Notes: generated by a model not told the origin, from the letters alone. A stretch of DNA of 64,000 bases from Methylomarinum sp965277025 (GCA_965277025.1 OZ255706.1:1116001-1180000), one strand, 5' to 3'; positions 1 through 9,285 are shown, counted from the stretch's first letter. Numbers and translations: made by a program.

Positions 1-1139
1 AGTAAATTCTTGGCGAACGGTAAATGATCCAGCAGGGTCAAGCCGGCGTTTCGCATTGCCGCCAGCGCCAACCAGGAATTGGAAAAAATTTTGACGGTAT
101 TGTCGGTGAAGGCGATGGTTTTATCATGGTCGGGCTGACGGTTTTGCGCATATTCCTGTAATACTTCATTGCTGCCTGGATCGGAATGCTGTTGCAGCAA
201 TTCGGCCAATTGCACCACATCGCGCAACCCTAAGTTGAAGCCTTGGCCGGCAACAGGGTGCAGTTGATGAACGGCGTTGCCGAGCAGAATGACGCGTTTG
301 GCCGTCATGTTTTCGGCGCGAATCAGGGTCAAAGGAAAAGCGCGGCGCGGTGCTGTCAAATGTAATTGCCCCAGTTTATAGCCAAAACAATCCTGGAGTT
401 GAGTGAGAAATTCGTCTTCTGCACCGTTTATCAATGCCTCGGCTTCTTCGTGACGGCGCGTCCATACCACCGATAGTTGATTGTTCGAGAGCGGTAGCAG
501 CGCCAGTGGGCCGGATTCGGTAAAACGTTCGTAAGCGGTATTGTGATGGGGCTTGTCGGCTTTGACCGTGGTGACCAGGGCGGTTTGACCGTAATGGGTG
601 ATATGTTGCGGAATTTCCAGCAGTTTTCTGACACTGGAGTTGCCGCCATCGGCGCCCACCAGTAATCTGGCCGAGAGTGCGACAGGTCGATCCTGCTGTT
701 TTAAGCTGATGTGTATTGCATTGTCGCCTGCCATCAGGCCAACCAGACGAGCCGGACAGAAACGGGGAATTTCGGCTTGTTCAACCAACTCTGCAACATG
801 CGTTTCGATGTCGCGAGCACAGATGACGTAGCCTAAGGCTTTAACTTTTTGTTGTTTGGCGGATAAACGGGTTTTACCGAAATGGCCCCGATCGGAGATA
901 TGAATCTGTTTGATCGGTGTCGCAGTCTGGATACCTTGCCAGATTCCCAATGTTTCCAGCATGTTGACAGTGCCGGCCGCTAAAGCCAGGGCGCGATCTC
1001 CGGCTGGCGAGTTTTTTAATTGTTCGGCTGTTTGCGCTTCAATAATAGCTGTTTTCAGACCGGAATCTTTTAACGCCAGCGCCAGGCAATTTCCCGCCAG
1101 GCCGCCCCCTGCAATCAGAATATCGTAATCGAGCTGCAT
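1..1139 (-). CDS. ubiH: UbiH/COQ6-family FAD monooxygenase of ubiquinone synthesis (3' end cut by window)
   Basis: Flavin-dependent aromatic hydroxylase predicted to act on a polyprenylated ring intermediate of ubiquinone. The N-terminus MQLDYDILIAGGGLAGN carries the Rossmann GxGxxG-type dinucleotide fold. A central VGADGGNSSVR (DG motif) and a C-terminal GNAVHQLHPVAGQGFNLGLRD (the GD/HP flavin-binding block) identify the family. The frame runs off the left edge after about 379 codons, so the last residues are not seen. The start codon overlaps the pepP stop (ATGA), as in the E. coli ygfB-pepP-ubiH operon. UbiF or UbiI paralogues are similar; ubiH is chosen from the neighbours. Confidence 0.9.
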   Translation of the reverse strand, partial: MQLDYDILIAGGGLAGNCLALALKDSGLKTAIIEAQTAEQLKNSPAGDRALALAAGTVNMLETLGIWQGIQTATPIKQIHISDRGHFGKTRLSAKQQKVKALGYVICARDIETHVAELVEQAEIPRFCPARLVGLMAGDNAIHISLKQQDRPVALSARLLVGADGGNSSVRKLLEIPQHITHYGQTALVTTVKADKPHHNTAYERFTESGPLALLPLSNNQLSVVWTRRHEEAEALINGAEDEFLTQLQDCFGYKLGQLHLTAPRRAFPLTLIRAENMTAKRVILLGNAVHQLHPVAGQGFNLGLRDVVQLAELLQQHSDPGSNEVLQEYAQNRQPDHDKTIAFTDNTVKIFSNSWLALAAMRNAGLTLLDHLPFAKNL

Positions 1140-2449
1140 CAGTCTGCCTGCATCAGTTGTTCGATGTCTTCAATGGTTATAGGGACATCGCTGGTTAATA
1201 TCTCGTGGCCGTCTTTAGTGACGACGACATCATCTTCAATACGAATACCGATGCCTCGCCATTTGGCGTCCACACTTTTGCAATCGGCAGGAATATAAAG
1301 CCCGGGTTCTACAGTCAATACCATACCGGGCTCCAGCAAGCGCCATTCATTATCCAGTTTGTAATCACCGACATCATGAACATCCATGCCCAGCCAGTGG
1401 CCGATACGATGCATATAAAATGCCTTGTATTTTTCGTCCTTGATCAATTTCTTTACATTACCAGACAACAAACCGAGTTGCACCAAGCCTTTAGTCAACA
1501 CTTCGACGGAAGCTTCGTGTGCTTTGTTCCAGGGTATACCTGGCTTGATTTGTTCCAGAGCGGCTGTTTGAGCATCCAGCACCAGTTGATAGAGTTGTTG
1601 TTGAGCCGTGCTGAATTTGCCAGAAACAGGAAAGGTGCGGGTGATGTCGGCGGCATAATGGTCGCATTCGACGCCGGCGTCGATCAATATCAGGTCGCCT
1701 TTTTTAAGCTTGTCCTGGTTTTCGGTGTAATGCAGCACACAGGCATTGGCGCCAGTCGCGACAATGGAGGGATAAGCGACATGGCGCAAGCCGTGACGAT
1801 AAAATTCATGCACGATTTCACCTTCGATCTGATATTCATACAGACCAGGCTGGCACATCTTCATGGCGCGCATATGTGCGCCGGCTGAAACTTTTGCGGC
1901 AATACGCATCAATTTCAGTTCGGCGGCGCTTTTAAACAGGCGCATTTCATGCAAAATATGTTCCAGCGATACCAATTCACCCGGCGCATTTACGCCGCTG
2001 CGAGATTGTTTGCGAATGTTGTTGATCCATTCCAGCAGTTTATGATCCAGGTCGCCGTCTCGTCCCATCGGATAAAAGACTTTTTCCTTGTTTTCCAGCA
2101 TGCCGGGCAGGATGTCATCCAGGTCATCGATCGGAAAGGAATCATCTGCGTCAAAATGTTCGGTAGCGCCTTCCAGTCCAGCATGAGCGCCTTCCCACAA
2201 GGCCTTGGTTTTATCGAATTCCCGGCAGAACAAGATATATTCGCCTTGTTTTCTGCCGGGAATAAAGACAGCCAGAGATTGGGTTTCGTTAAAACCAGTT
2301 AAATAATAAAAATCGCTGTCCTGCCGAAAGGGATACTCCACATCGCGGTTACGAATCCGGCTGGGGGCGCTGGCGATCAAAGCGATATTGCCTTCGCCAA
2401 TTTGTTGCATCAGTGTTTTGCGGCGGCGTTTGAATTCAGTTTGTTTCAT
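1139..2449 (-). CDS. pepP: Xaa-Pro aminopeptidase, M24B family
   Basis: Cytosolic metallopeptidase that releases N-terminal residues ahead of proline. The 436-residue length is normal for PepP. The N-terminal domain opens with an FKRRRKTLM segment. The C-terminal pita-bread domain shows all metal ligands: the two Asp in IDAGVECDHYAADITRTFP (about residues 257-275), His in HRIGHWLGMDVHDVG, Glu in VLTVEPGLY and Glu in GIGIRIEDDVVV. Start and stop both overlap their neighbours by 4 bp (ATGA), so it is translationally coupled between ygfB and ubiH. Confidence 0.96.
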   Translation of the reverse strand: MKQTEFKRRRKTLMQQIGEGNIALIASAPSRIRNRDVEYPFRQDSDFYYLTGFNETQSLAVFIPGRKQGEYILFCREFDKTKALWEGAHAGLEGATEHFDADDSFPIDDLDDILPGMLENKEKVFYPMGRDGDLDHKLLEWINNIRKQSRSGVNAPGELVSLEHILHEMRLFKSAAELKLMRIAAKVSAGAHMRAMKMCQPGLYEYQIEGEIVHEFYRHGLRHVAYPSIVATGANACVLHYTENQDKLKKGDLILIDAGVECDHYAADITRTFPVSGKFSTAQQQLYQLVLDAQTAALEQIKPGIPWNKAHEASVEVLTKGLVQLGLLSGNVKKLIKDEKYKAFYMHRIGHWLGMDVHDVGDYKLDNEWRLLEPGMVLTVEPGLYIPADCKSVDAKWRGIGIRIEDDVVVTKDGHEILTSDVPITIEDIEQLMQAD

Positions 2450-2986
2450 GCGGGTGAGGAGGGTTGTTGGTCTGTGTCTTCGTTCAGTTGATCACGCAGC
2501 AATAACACAGCGGCGCGAATATATTCATGAATTTCCATCAAAGCGTGCTCGTCTTCTTCATCCTGGATGTCCGATTCCAGTTTGGTGAATTCGACTATAT
2601 CACGCAGAATTTCATCACTTTCGCCTGGCCAGTCTTGCCCTTTTTTTTGGTAGCCGATGCCCAATAAAAACCCCTGACACCAACTGCGCAGTGCTTCGGC
2701 GAGTTGACTGGCGTCATCATTTTCGTCGGAGTCAGGTAAAAAAAGGTCAAAGCTGAAGTCTTCCTCTTCGGGGTTAAGCAGTTTGCGCGTTTGCTCAAAC
2801 AAATTCATTAAAAGGGTTTTCGCTTCTTCAGTCAAGCTGGGGTTTTCCAATAATTCATCCAGCCAGGTTGCCGCATCACATTGCGGGCTGACGCAAAGCA
2901 TGCCAGAAGCGATACCATGGGCTTCTGAAGCGTTTAAAGTGGGGTCTTCAAGTTGTAAAAATATCGCTGACTTGGTCGTAGCTCAT
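2446..2986 (-). pseudogene. ygfB: UPF0149 / YgfB family protein, frameshifted near the start
   Basis: Most of the protein is open (2446-2901 from an internal Met: MLCVSPQCDAATW onward), but YgfB proteins begin about 30 residues earlier. Upstream, the natural start at 2986 reads MSYDQVSDIF and then hits a stop, while the next frame reads LQLEDPTLNASEAHGIASG straight into MLCVSP. Removing one base from the five-base homopolymer at 2957-2961 joins them into a normal YgfB N-terminus. This is either a sequencing error or a recent inactivation. The family is a small acidic helical protein; its position upstream of pepP-ubiH is conserved. Confidence 0.85.
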
Positions 2987-3372
2987 AAAGGTTTATAAAC
3001 GTGTGAGTTACACAAAAATAATGCTTATGCTACCATTATCTGTACATTTTGAGTAACTGCTCCGTGAGTCACTGCCATTAAGTCAGAAGGCAGGATGGGT
3101 ACGACTGCATGGATGCAGGAGGTAGAGCAACGCAGGGGCAGTTGCCGAGCACGTTGGCGAAACCCGTCGTTTACAACTATTGACGGGTTTTACTGCCCAT
3201 TCAACGCTAGAAACTTTATGATTTAATAATATTTAAATTTAATGGCGGTGACACAATGTGCGGCCCAAATTGAGCATGACTGTTCGGCTTGCCGGTTTTA
3301 GCTTGAGCAGTCCTTTCATCTTAAAATGTACAAATCGTTTGGACAGATTGATAAACTTCGTTAACGGACCTC
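2987..3372. other. Intergenic region between ygfB and the divergent zapA cluster, with a two-tier hairpin
   Basis: No gene is seen here. The stretch holds promoters for both divergent operons, not resolved with confidence. At 3136-3198 it has a structured element: an inner perfect 9-bp stem AAACCCGTC/GACGGGTTT (3160-3168 with 3182-3190, 13-nt loop), enclosed by an outer 7-bp stem GGGCAGT/ACTGCCC (3136-3142 with 3192-3198). There is no T-tract after it, so it is not a classical terminator. It could be a mobile extragenic repeat or an RNA element. Confidence 0.5.
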
Positions 3373-3597
3373 ATGGCACATTCTGAATATGATCCATCGG
3401 CTGAACTTGCCAGCCTTGAAGCAAAACTGGACGAGTTGATGGCTCGGTATGAGCAGTTGAAAACAGAAAACAGTTCGCTGAAAATTCGCCAGGATATCCT
3501 GGTAAAAGAAAAAGCGAAACTGCTTGAAAAAACCACGCTGGCCAGAACGCGAGTAGAAGCAATGATTACTCGCCTGAAATCCATGGAGCAAGGGTAA
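3373..3597 (+). CDS. TIGR02449-type small coiled-coil protein
   Basis: A 74-residue, highly charged protein with a heptad-like pattern along its whole length (LASLEAKLDELMARYEQLK, then KAKLLEKTTLARTRVEAMI). This matches the short coiled-coil proteins found immediately upstream of zapA in many gammaproteobacteria, which resemble SlyX or ZapB. The stop overlaps the zapA start, so a shared role in Z-ring organisation is inferred from context only. No catalytic residues are visible. Confidence 0.72.
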   Translation: MAHSEYDPSAELASLEAKLDELMARYEQLKTENSSLKIRQDILVKEKAKLLEKTTLARTRVEAMITRLKSMEQG

Positions 3598-3911
3598 TGA
3601 GCAAACGCATGCGAGCTGTTCCGGTTTCTATTTTAGGCAAGGAATACAAAATAGCCTGCGAAGAAGAAGAGGTTGAAGCATTATTGGAGTCGGCCAAAGA
3701 CCTCGATCAGCAAATGCGGCGCATTCGCGATTCCGGTAAGGTCGCCAGTGCCGACCGTATTGCCGTCATGGCGGCTTTGAATTTAACCCACGAATTGCGG
3801 CAAACGCGCACTGCCCAGGAAAATTCATTGCATGCAAGTGTGCCTGATGGTTTTACTCAAACTTTGGCCAAGTTGCGTAAACGCATAGAAAATATTTTGG
3901 AAAGCGACTAA
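3597..3911 (+). CDS. zapA: Cell division protein ZapA
   Basis: A 104-residue FtsZ-bundling protein that stabilises the Z ring at midcell. The N-terminal VPVSILGKEYKIACEEEEVE is the ZapA globular domain; AKDLDQQMRRIRDSG followed by DRIAVMAALNLTHEL is its hallmark dimerisation segment. The C-terminus is a coiled coil (TLAKLRKRIENILES). It lies downstream of the small coiled-coil gene and directly upstream of 6S RNA, the conserved gammaproteobacterial order. Confidence 0.92.
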   Translation: MSKRMRAVPVSILGKEYKIACEEEEVEALLESAKDLDQQMRRIRDSGKVASADRIAVMAALNLTHELRQTRTAQENSLHASVPDGFTQTLAKLRKRIENILESD

Positions 3912-3920
3912 AATAAGCAT

Positions 3921-4104
3921 TGTATCTCCTGCAGCGTTCGAGTAGTGCTGGGTGTTTCCTGAACCTAATATTGCCCCGGAAGCGGTCTCCGGTTTCTGGT
4001 GTGCAGGCCCGTTTCGACGGGAAGCCTGAAGAGCCGGTTAAGTTTCCACTTGAACCTCTGGTTCAAGGACGAAAGCATGAGACGGCGCAGGCGGGAGATA
4101 CAAC
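3921..4104 (+). ncRNA. ssrS: 6S RNA
   Basis: A regulatory RNA that binds the sigma-70 RNA polymerase holoenzyme by mimicking an open promoter. The ends pair as a long closing stem: TGTATCTCCTGC at 3921-3932 with GCGGGAGATACA near 4091-4102. The 3' half carries the typical CTTGAACC...GGTTCAAG hairpin and an AGACGGCGCAGGC segment matching the 6S consensus. The length of about 184 nt and the position just after zapA are as expected. The usual downstream ygfA is absent. Exact ends are estimated. Confidence 0.88.
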
Positions 4105-4679
4105 TTCCTTTTATATTGTATCCCCCCTTAAATCCGATAATCTTCTGATCTGTCGGTGGCAATTCATCTTTGATTAAGCTATCTTTGCTAGTTTGTACCT
4201 ATTTCCCTTTTTAATTCCAAGTGATGGAGAAATTCCGATGAAAAAAATTACTGCTATAGCATTTGCCGTAACGCTGGCAACTGCTTGTACGACAGATCCT
4301 TATACAGGTGAACAAAAAATAGCGAATACCGCCATTGGCGCTGGCGTAGGTTCTGCGGTAGGAGCCGGTATTGGCGCTCTGGCTGGTGGTGGGGATGGTG
4401 CATTGATAGGTGCTGCTGCCGGGGCTGCCGTAGGTAGTGGCGTGGGCTATTATATGGATCGCCAGGAAGCGCAGTTGCAGGCCAGACTGGAAGGAACCGG
4501 TGTCAGGGTAGTTCGCCAGGGAAACAATTTAAAACTGATTATGCCGGGGAATATTACCTTTGCCACAAACTCTGCCAATATCAGTCCACAATTTTACCCG
4601 GTATTGGATTCGGTCGCATTGGTGTTGAAAGAATTTAATGATACTGGCATCAATATTTCCGGATTTACCGATTCTACCG

Positions 4680-6094
4680 CATCTCCTTACACACAACTAT
4701 CAACTCAAGCCTTCCAGTTTGCGAGCCATTTGAATACCAAAGACACAGTCTTGAATTCTCTGAAAGCCAATCCAAATACTTTTAGCACCCGGATCACCAT
4801 CTGATTTTCGCCCTAAAAACCCGCCTAATGTAGCCAGGTTTCTAAGCACTGTATTCAGTGTCGGTGTGTCTTTGGGAACCGTCTTTTCCTGCAAAACATA
4901 CGATGATTTCCACTCTAAAGAATCAAAAATAAGGTCAGCAGGTAAATCAGGGCAAACACGACCTAAGCGCATAAGATACATCACGCGCCAGGCAATAATC
5001 ATGGCCATGACCAAGGCTTTTTCAATGCGTTCTTTACTGGATAATTGAAGCTTCTCTACCTTGCACCCAACCTTCAATACATCAAAAAACATTTCTATTT
5101 CCCATCGACAGCGATACCAGTCAATCAACTCACAGGCTTGCGCTTCATTTTTTACCGGGCGATTAGTTAATAAACGCCAGACAAGAGGTGGTTTTCCTGC
5201 AGGTGGGTTGATTTCTTTGGCCTGAACCAAAGTCACTTCAATTTTTTCTTCACCCTTCACCGGCAAAGTACAGCGCAGCACTTTAATTTCTTGCTGAACC
5301 TGACGCGCTTTCTCTCCTTTTTTTCGCGGCTTAATGAAGCTGATACGACTCATAACCGCTTGTTTATCGACACGATCCCAAAGTCTTTCTTGATCCGATA
5401 ATTTTCGATTATGCTTCGCTCTGACCAACCAATCGGCTGGGGCATTTAACGCTTGACTTCTCGCCATAAGATTCAAGATATCGCCTTCTCTATCCGCCAC
5501 ATAAATCAATCGGCTTTGAGGGCAACGTTCCGCCATTTCAGCAACACGTTCATAACCTTCTACCCAACGATCACTTTCTTTTATGGTTGGGGTTTCCTGA
5601 TCTTCTTTTTTGGTTTTACCTCGAGACCACATCCAGGCATCGCTGATACCTAAAGGAATACGATCGGGTGTTATGCAAAGCGTTGGATGCAGGTACATGC
5701 CTCGTTGAGCATCATACGACAAGCGTCCTAAATCTTCAGTTTCCTGGCCGTTAAAATCTAACTCTGTTGTGTCTTGTAAGCATAAAATAACCGCTTCTTC
5801 ACTCTTTATAATGCGTTGTTCAACTTGATCAGTATGCGCTTTTAAGAGCTTGTCCCATGTCACACTCTCATTACTATAAAACCGATAAGCTGCTTGTGTT
5901 TCAGCCCAGCCTTGGCAGGCTTGAGGTATACTCGCCTTGGGTGATTTGGCAAACGTTTCCAGCAACTTAATTGCTCTTTTCTTGATACGCTCATCACCTA
6001 AATCTAAATTTCGGAATTCCATTTCTGCCCAATTCATAATGACTCAAATAATCGTATTTTACAGCTTTAGTTCAGACTTGTGTGTAAGGAGGTG
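4680..6094. mobile_element. IS4-family insertion sequence, IS50 group, 1415 bp
   Basis: Ends are 19-bp imperfect inverted repeats, CATCTCCTTACACACAACT on the left and CACCTCCTTACACACAAGT on the right. They resemble the IS50 (Tn5) outer end. A 9-bp target duplication ATTCTACCG flanks it at 4671-4679 and 6095-6103, which is the IS50-group length. One transposase gene fills the element on the minus strand. The intact ends, duplication and open frame suggest recent, possibly active, transposition. Confidence 0.93.
4700..6037 (-). CDS. IS4-family (IS50-like) transposase
   Basis: A 445-residue DDE transposase. The N-terminus (WAEMEFRNLDLGDERIKKRA, SIPQACQGWAETQAAYRF) matches the Tn5-type DNA-binding domain. 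Catalytic residues are visible: Asp in CLQDTTELDF, Asp in YVADREGD, and Glu within the YREK signature region YRCRWEIEMFFDVLK. The frame is uninterrupted and nearly fills the element. It is oriented opposite to the OmpA-type gene it disrupts. Confidence 0.93.
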   Translation of the reverse strand: MNWAEMEFRNLDLGDERIKKRAIKLLETFAKSPKASIPQACQGWAETQAAYRFYSNESVTWDKLLKAHTDQVEQRIIKSEEAVILCLQDTTELDFNGQETEDLGRLSYDAQRGMYLHPTLCITPDRIPLGISDAWMWSRGKTKKEDQETPTIKESDRWVEGYERVAEMAERCPQSRLIYVADREGDILNLMARSQALNAPADWLVRAKHNRKLSDQERLWDRVDKQAVMSRISFIKPRKKGEKARQVQQEIKVLRCTLPVKGEEKIEVTLVQAKEINPPAGKPPLVWRLLTNRPVKNEAQACELIDWYRCRWEIEMFFDVLKVGCKVEKLQLSSKERIEKALVMAMIIAWRVMYLMRLGRVCPDLPADLIFDSLEWKSSYVLQEKTVPKDTPTLNTVLRNLATLGGFLGRKSDGDPGAKSIWIGFQRIQDCVFGIQMARKLEGLS

Positions 6095-6394
6095 ATTCTA
6101 CCGGTAGTGCAACCTATAATCAGCAATTGTCCGAACAGCGGGCGAACAGTGTCGCCAGTTATCTGGTTCAACGTGGCGTGAATCATAACCGTATTCAGGC
6201 GCGTGGCTTTGGCGAATATCCGATCGCCCCAAATGATACGCCGATGGGACGAGCGCAAAACCGCCGTGTGGAAATCACCATTCGGCCACGTTGATTTAGT
6301 AAAAACAGACGATTCTAACAGCACATGGAGGTGCTGACTGAACAGCAGAGAGTTATGCCAGCAATATTTGTTGGCATTTTTTTTGCCCGGAGGT

Positions 6395-7183
6395 TTACCA
6401 TAACATCTTCGCCGCAATCAGATAAAGCAACACTGCAAAATAACGTTTTAAATGCTGGGCAGGCAGGTGACTGGCTATTTTGGCGCCTACCGATGCGGTG
6501 AATACACTGCTCAACGCAATGCCTGAAAAAGCGGGCCAATAAATATAACCGCTGGTGTACGATGGTAAATCAGGCTGCCCCCAGCCCACCAGAATATAGC
6601 CTAAGCTTCCGGTCAGTGCAATCGGCAAACCACAAGCACTGGATGCCGCGACTGCATTTTTCATTTCCAGATTTCTTCCCAATAAATAAGGTACAGTCAA
6701 AGTGCCGCCGCCGATACCCAGTAATGTCGATAATGCGCCAATGATTAAACCGGCGATAATATCAATACCAGGTAATGGATTTTCGACAGACACGACTGGT
6801 TTTTTTTGCAAAAACAGCGTGGTCGCCACATAGAGCAAATAGAGAATAAAAATATTACGCAATAATATTGTTGAAAGCTGGGCGGCAATGATGGTCATGA
6901 CAAAACTGCCGGCCACAATACCGGGCAGTAATTTTTTGACGACCTTTAAAATCAGGTTTTGCCTGCGATGATGGGCCAGACTTGAGGCGATAGAGGTGGG
7001 GATTATGGTGGCCAGCGAGGTGGCGATCGCCAATAGCATGACTTTCTCTTGAGGAAAACCGTAATCTTCAAACAGCCAGGCCAATATCGGGACAATAATA
7101 ATACCGCCGCCTATGCCAAATAATCCTGCTAGCAGGCCAGTGATGGCGCCAAGTAACAAACTGGACAAGAAAATGATTGTCAT
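6395..7183 (-). CDS. TSUP-family membrane transporter (TauE/SafE-like)
   Basis: A 262-residue integral membrane protein with about eight hydrophobic segments in two related halves. Each half starts with the family's glycine-rich motif: GLLAGLFGIGGGIIIVPIL near the N-terminus and LSTLLGIGGGTLTVPYLL in the middle. TSUP proteins export or import sulfite, sulfoacetate and other organic anions; the substrate cannot be read from sequence. It sits alone between the broken OmpA-type gene and cca. Confidence 0.88.
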   Translation of the reverse strand: MTIIFLSSLLLGAITGLLAGLFGIGGGIIIVPILAWLFEDYGFPQEKVMLLAIATSLATIIPTSIASSLAHHRRQNLILKVVKKLLPGIVAGSFVMTIIAAQLSTILLRNIFILYLLYVATTLFLQKKPVVSVENPLPGIDIIAGLIIGALSTLLGIGGGTLTVPYLLGRNLEMKNAVAASSACGLPIALTGSLGYILVGWGQPDLPSYTSGYIYWPAFSGIALSSVFTASVGAKIASHLPAQHLKRYFAVLLYLIAAKMLW

Positions 7184-7312
7184 GGATCCCCCGCTTTTTA
7201 TAAATTGGTCGATTATATCCCGTAAAGTTCAGCTGGATGATTTGTTCCTCGCATTTCAAAGCGTGGAGTTTGGTAAACTAATGGTCATGAAGCAACAAAA
7301 TGTGAAAAGGCT

Positions 7313-8548
7313 GTGAAAACATATTTAGTCGGTGGTGCGGTGCGTGACCAGTTATTAGGTTATCCCGTCAAGGAAAAAGATTGGCTGGTGATTGGGGAAA
7401 CGCCTGAATCAATGCTGGCCAAGGGGTTTGTTCCGGTCGGTAAGGATTTTCCGGTTTTTCTCCATCCGGAAACGCATGATGAGTATGCGCTGGCTCGTAC
7501 CGAGCGTAAAACGGCTCCAGGCTATAAAGGGTTTGTCGTTCATGCCGCACCGGATATTACGCTGGAGCAGGATTTATTACGGCGCGATTTAACCATCAAT
7601 GCAATGGCGATGACCGAATCTGGCGAATTAATCGACCCTTATGGGGGGCGTAAGGATCTTGAGCAGCGTATTTTTCGACATGTTTCCCCGGCTTTCAGTG
7701 AAGATCCGGTCAGAATTCTGCGTGTAGCCCGCTTTGCCGCCCGTTATGCGCATTTAGGCTTTAAACTGGCGGAGGAAACGCGAGCTTTAATGTGGCAAAT
7801 GGTGCAAGCCGGAGAGGTCAAACATTTAGTGGCGGAAAGAGTATGGGCGGAATTGCACAAAGCTTTGCTGGAAAGAACGCCTTCAGCCTTCTTTTATACC
7901 TTGCGTGAATGCGAGGCGCTAGCGGTTATTTTTCCAGAGATTGAGCATTTGTTTGGTGTTCCTCAGCCGGTAAAATATCATCCGGAGATCGATACCGGTG
8001 TACATGTGATGATGGTGGTTGATATGGCTACCCGTTTTTCAGAGCGGCCCGAGGTGCGTTTTGCCGCATTGACGCATGATTTGGGTAAAGCGTTGACCGA
8101 TCCAGACAAATGGCCGAGTCATCATGGTCATGAAGTATTAGGCTTGCCTGTTCTCGATGCATTGTGCAAGCGTCTGAAAGTGCCTAAAAATTATCAGGCG
8201 TTAGCAAAAATAGTGATGCAATTTCATACTCATTGCCACCGGGTATTTGATTTGAAGTCGACAACCCTGGTGGATTTGTTACAAAAGCTCTCAGCCTTTA
8301 AGCACAATAATCATCTGGAAGGCTTTCTTGCCGCCTGTGAGGCGGATATTAGAGGACGAACGGGCTTTGAAGACAGGGAATATCCACAGGCCGATTATTT
8401 GAGAGGGGCAGCCAAAGCTGCGGCTGATATCGATATGGTGGCTATTATGGCATCAGGATTAAAAGGACAGAAAATAGGCGAGGCCGTTCGTCATGCCAGA
8501 ATTCAGGCAGTCAAGAAATTTATTCAGCAATGGCGTGCAGGTGATTAA
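7313..8548 (+). CDS. cca: Multifunctional CCA-adding enzyme (tRNA nucleotidyltransferase)
   Basis: Adds or repairs the 3' CCA of tRNAs without a template. The GTG start at 7313 is needed, because the upstream ATG frame closes at once. The nucleotidyltransferase head has YLVGGAVRDQLLG and RRDLTINAMA. The neck and body carry EDPVRILRVARFAARYAHLGF. A C-terminal HD phosphohydrolase domain (LTHDLGKALT, HHGHE) is the gammaproteobacterial extension giving phosphatase and phosphodiesterase activity. Length 411 matches E. coli Cca. Its stop overlaps the stop of the convergent lipoprotein gene. Confidence 0.97.
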   Translation: MKTYLVGGAVRDQLLGYPVKEKDWLVIGETPESMLAKGFVPVGKDFPVFLHPETHDEYALARTERKTAPGYKGFVVHAAPDITLEQDLLRRDLTINAMAMTESGELIDPYGGRKDLEQRIFRHVSPAFSEDPVRILRVARFAARYAHLGFKLAEETRALMWQMVQAGEVKHLVAERVWAELHKALLERTPSAFFYTLRECEALAVIFPEIEHLFGVPQPVKYHPEIDTGVHVMMVVDMATRFSERPEVRFAALTHDLGKALTDPDKWPSHHGHEVLGLPVLDALCKRLKVPKNYQALAKIVMQFHTHCHRVFDLKSTTLVDLLQKLSAFKHNNHLEGFLAACEADIRGRTGFEDREYPQADYLRGAAKAAADIDMVAIMASGLKGQKIGEAVRHARIQAVKKFIQQWRAGD

Positions 8549-9285
8549 ATTGGAATAAATGCCGTAATGACAGCTTGAATGGTATTTTTTATTTGTCGAT
8601 GAGTGCGGTCAGCCATGATTTGCGCCAGCATATCCTGAGCATTGATCATTTTGCCAAACAAACGCTCAAAACTTAAATTGATTTCTTCACCTTTTTCGCC
8701 AGTACTGTATAAAAATGGCGTCCCATCCGTTTTGCGTTTACTGCGCAGCAGCCATGCGGCCAATTCCAGGTTGCGGGCGCTGTCATATAATTTTTGCGCT
8801 TCCAGCATGTTATGCATAAAAAAAGTCTCATGATCATCATATGCGCGCATAATCATGGTTTGCAGCCCTGCAATAAAAGTTTGTACCCGGTCGCCTTGAT
8901 AAGATTCATCAAAAGTCAGGCGAATACATTCGATACTGTCTTTCTCATGAATACTGGCGTAAGGGTATTGTTTCAATTGCTCGACCGCTTGTTGTAAAGA
9001 GGAATGACCGGCTTTTCGCCATTGGTCCGGGTTGCGTTTGTATAATTTGACCGCCAGTTCCAACAGGCTTTTTCTGACAACGCTTTGGTGTGTTTCCGAT
9101 ACCAGATCGATATCGTTTTTCAGTACTGAGCTGAATTCAAAATCACGCCCTTTGACATTTCCTTCAGTTGCACAGCCGTTTATGAGCAAAAAGCAGCACA
9201 GATTGAATAGTTTGAAAAATGGCAGGTTTATTAATTTCAGCGATACAGGGGGTGGCTGCCAAATTACCTTAAGATATTGCTTCAT
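8545..9285 (-). CDS. Predicted lipoprotein of unknown function
   Basis: A 246-residue protein with a hydrophobic segment and a lipobox-like LLINGC that would lipidate Cys38. The N-terminal leader is long for a lipoprotein, so a non-ATG start further in is possible. The mature part is mostly helical and charged (SLLELAVKLYKRNPDQW, NLELAAWLLRSKRKTDG), with no motif I recognise. It converges on cca with a 4-bp overlap. Function unknown. Confidence 0.6.
   Translation of the reverse strand: MKQYLKVIWQPPPVSLKLINLPFFKLFNLCCFLLINGCATEGNVKGRDFEFSSVLKNDIDLVSETHQSVVRKSLLELAVKLYKRNPDQWRKAGHSSLQQAVEQLKQYPYASIHEKDSIECIRLTFDESYQGDRVQTFIAGLQTMIMRAYDDHETFFMHNMLEAQKLYDSARNLELAAWLLRSKRKTDGTPFLYSTGEKGEEINLSFERLFGKMINAQDMLAQIMADRTHRQIKNTIQAVITAFIPI

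Larger units (their letters stand above)
4238..6294 (+). pseudogene. OmpA/YiaD-type peptidoglycan-associated lipoprotein, split by an IS4 element
   Basis: The start at 4238 follows a GATGGAGA ribosome site. A lipoprotein signal MKKITAIAFAVTLATAC places the lipidated Cys at residue 17. A glycine-zipper stretch comes next (repeated GAGVGSAVGAGIG-like units, YMDRQEAQ), then an OmpA C-terminal domain starting at FATNSANISPQFYPVLDSV. The gene is interrupted after GFTDST at 4679. The remainder (GSATYNQQLSEQRANSVASY to RRVEITIRPR) resumes at 6104 and ends at 6294. Removing the element and one copy of the 9-bp duplication restores a 210-residue protein in frame, so the disruption looks recent. The intact form would anchor the outer membrane to peptidoglycan. 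Confidence 0.93.

Noticed and set aside
1205..1888. Long plus-strand open frame of 227 codons
   Set aside because: It lies antisense to pepP, whose M24 motifs are complete. The frame shows no family resemblance.
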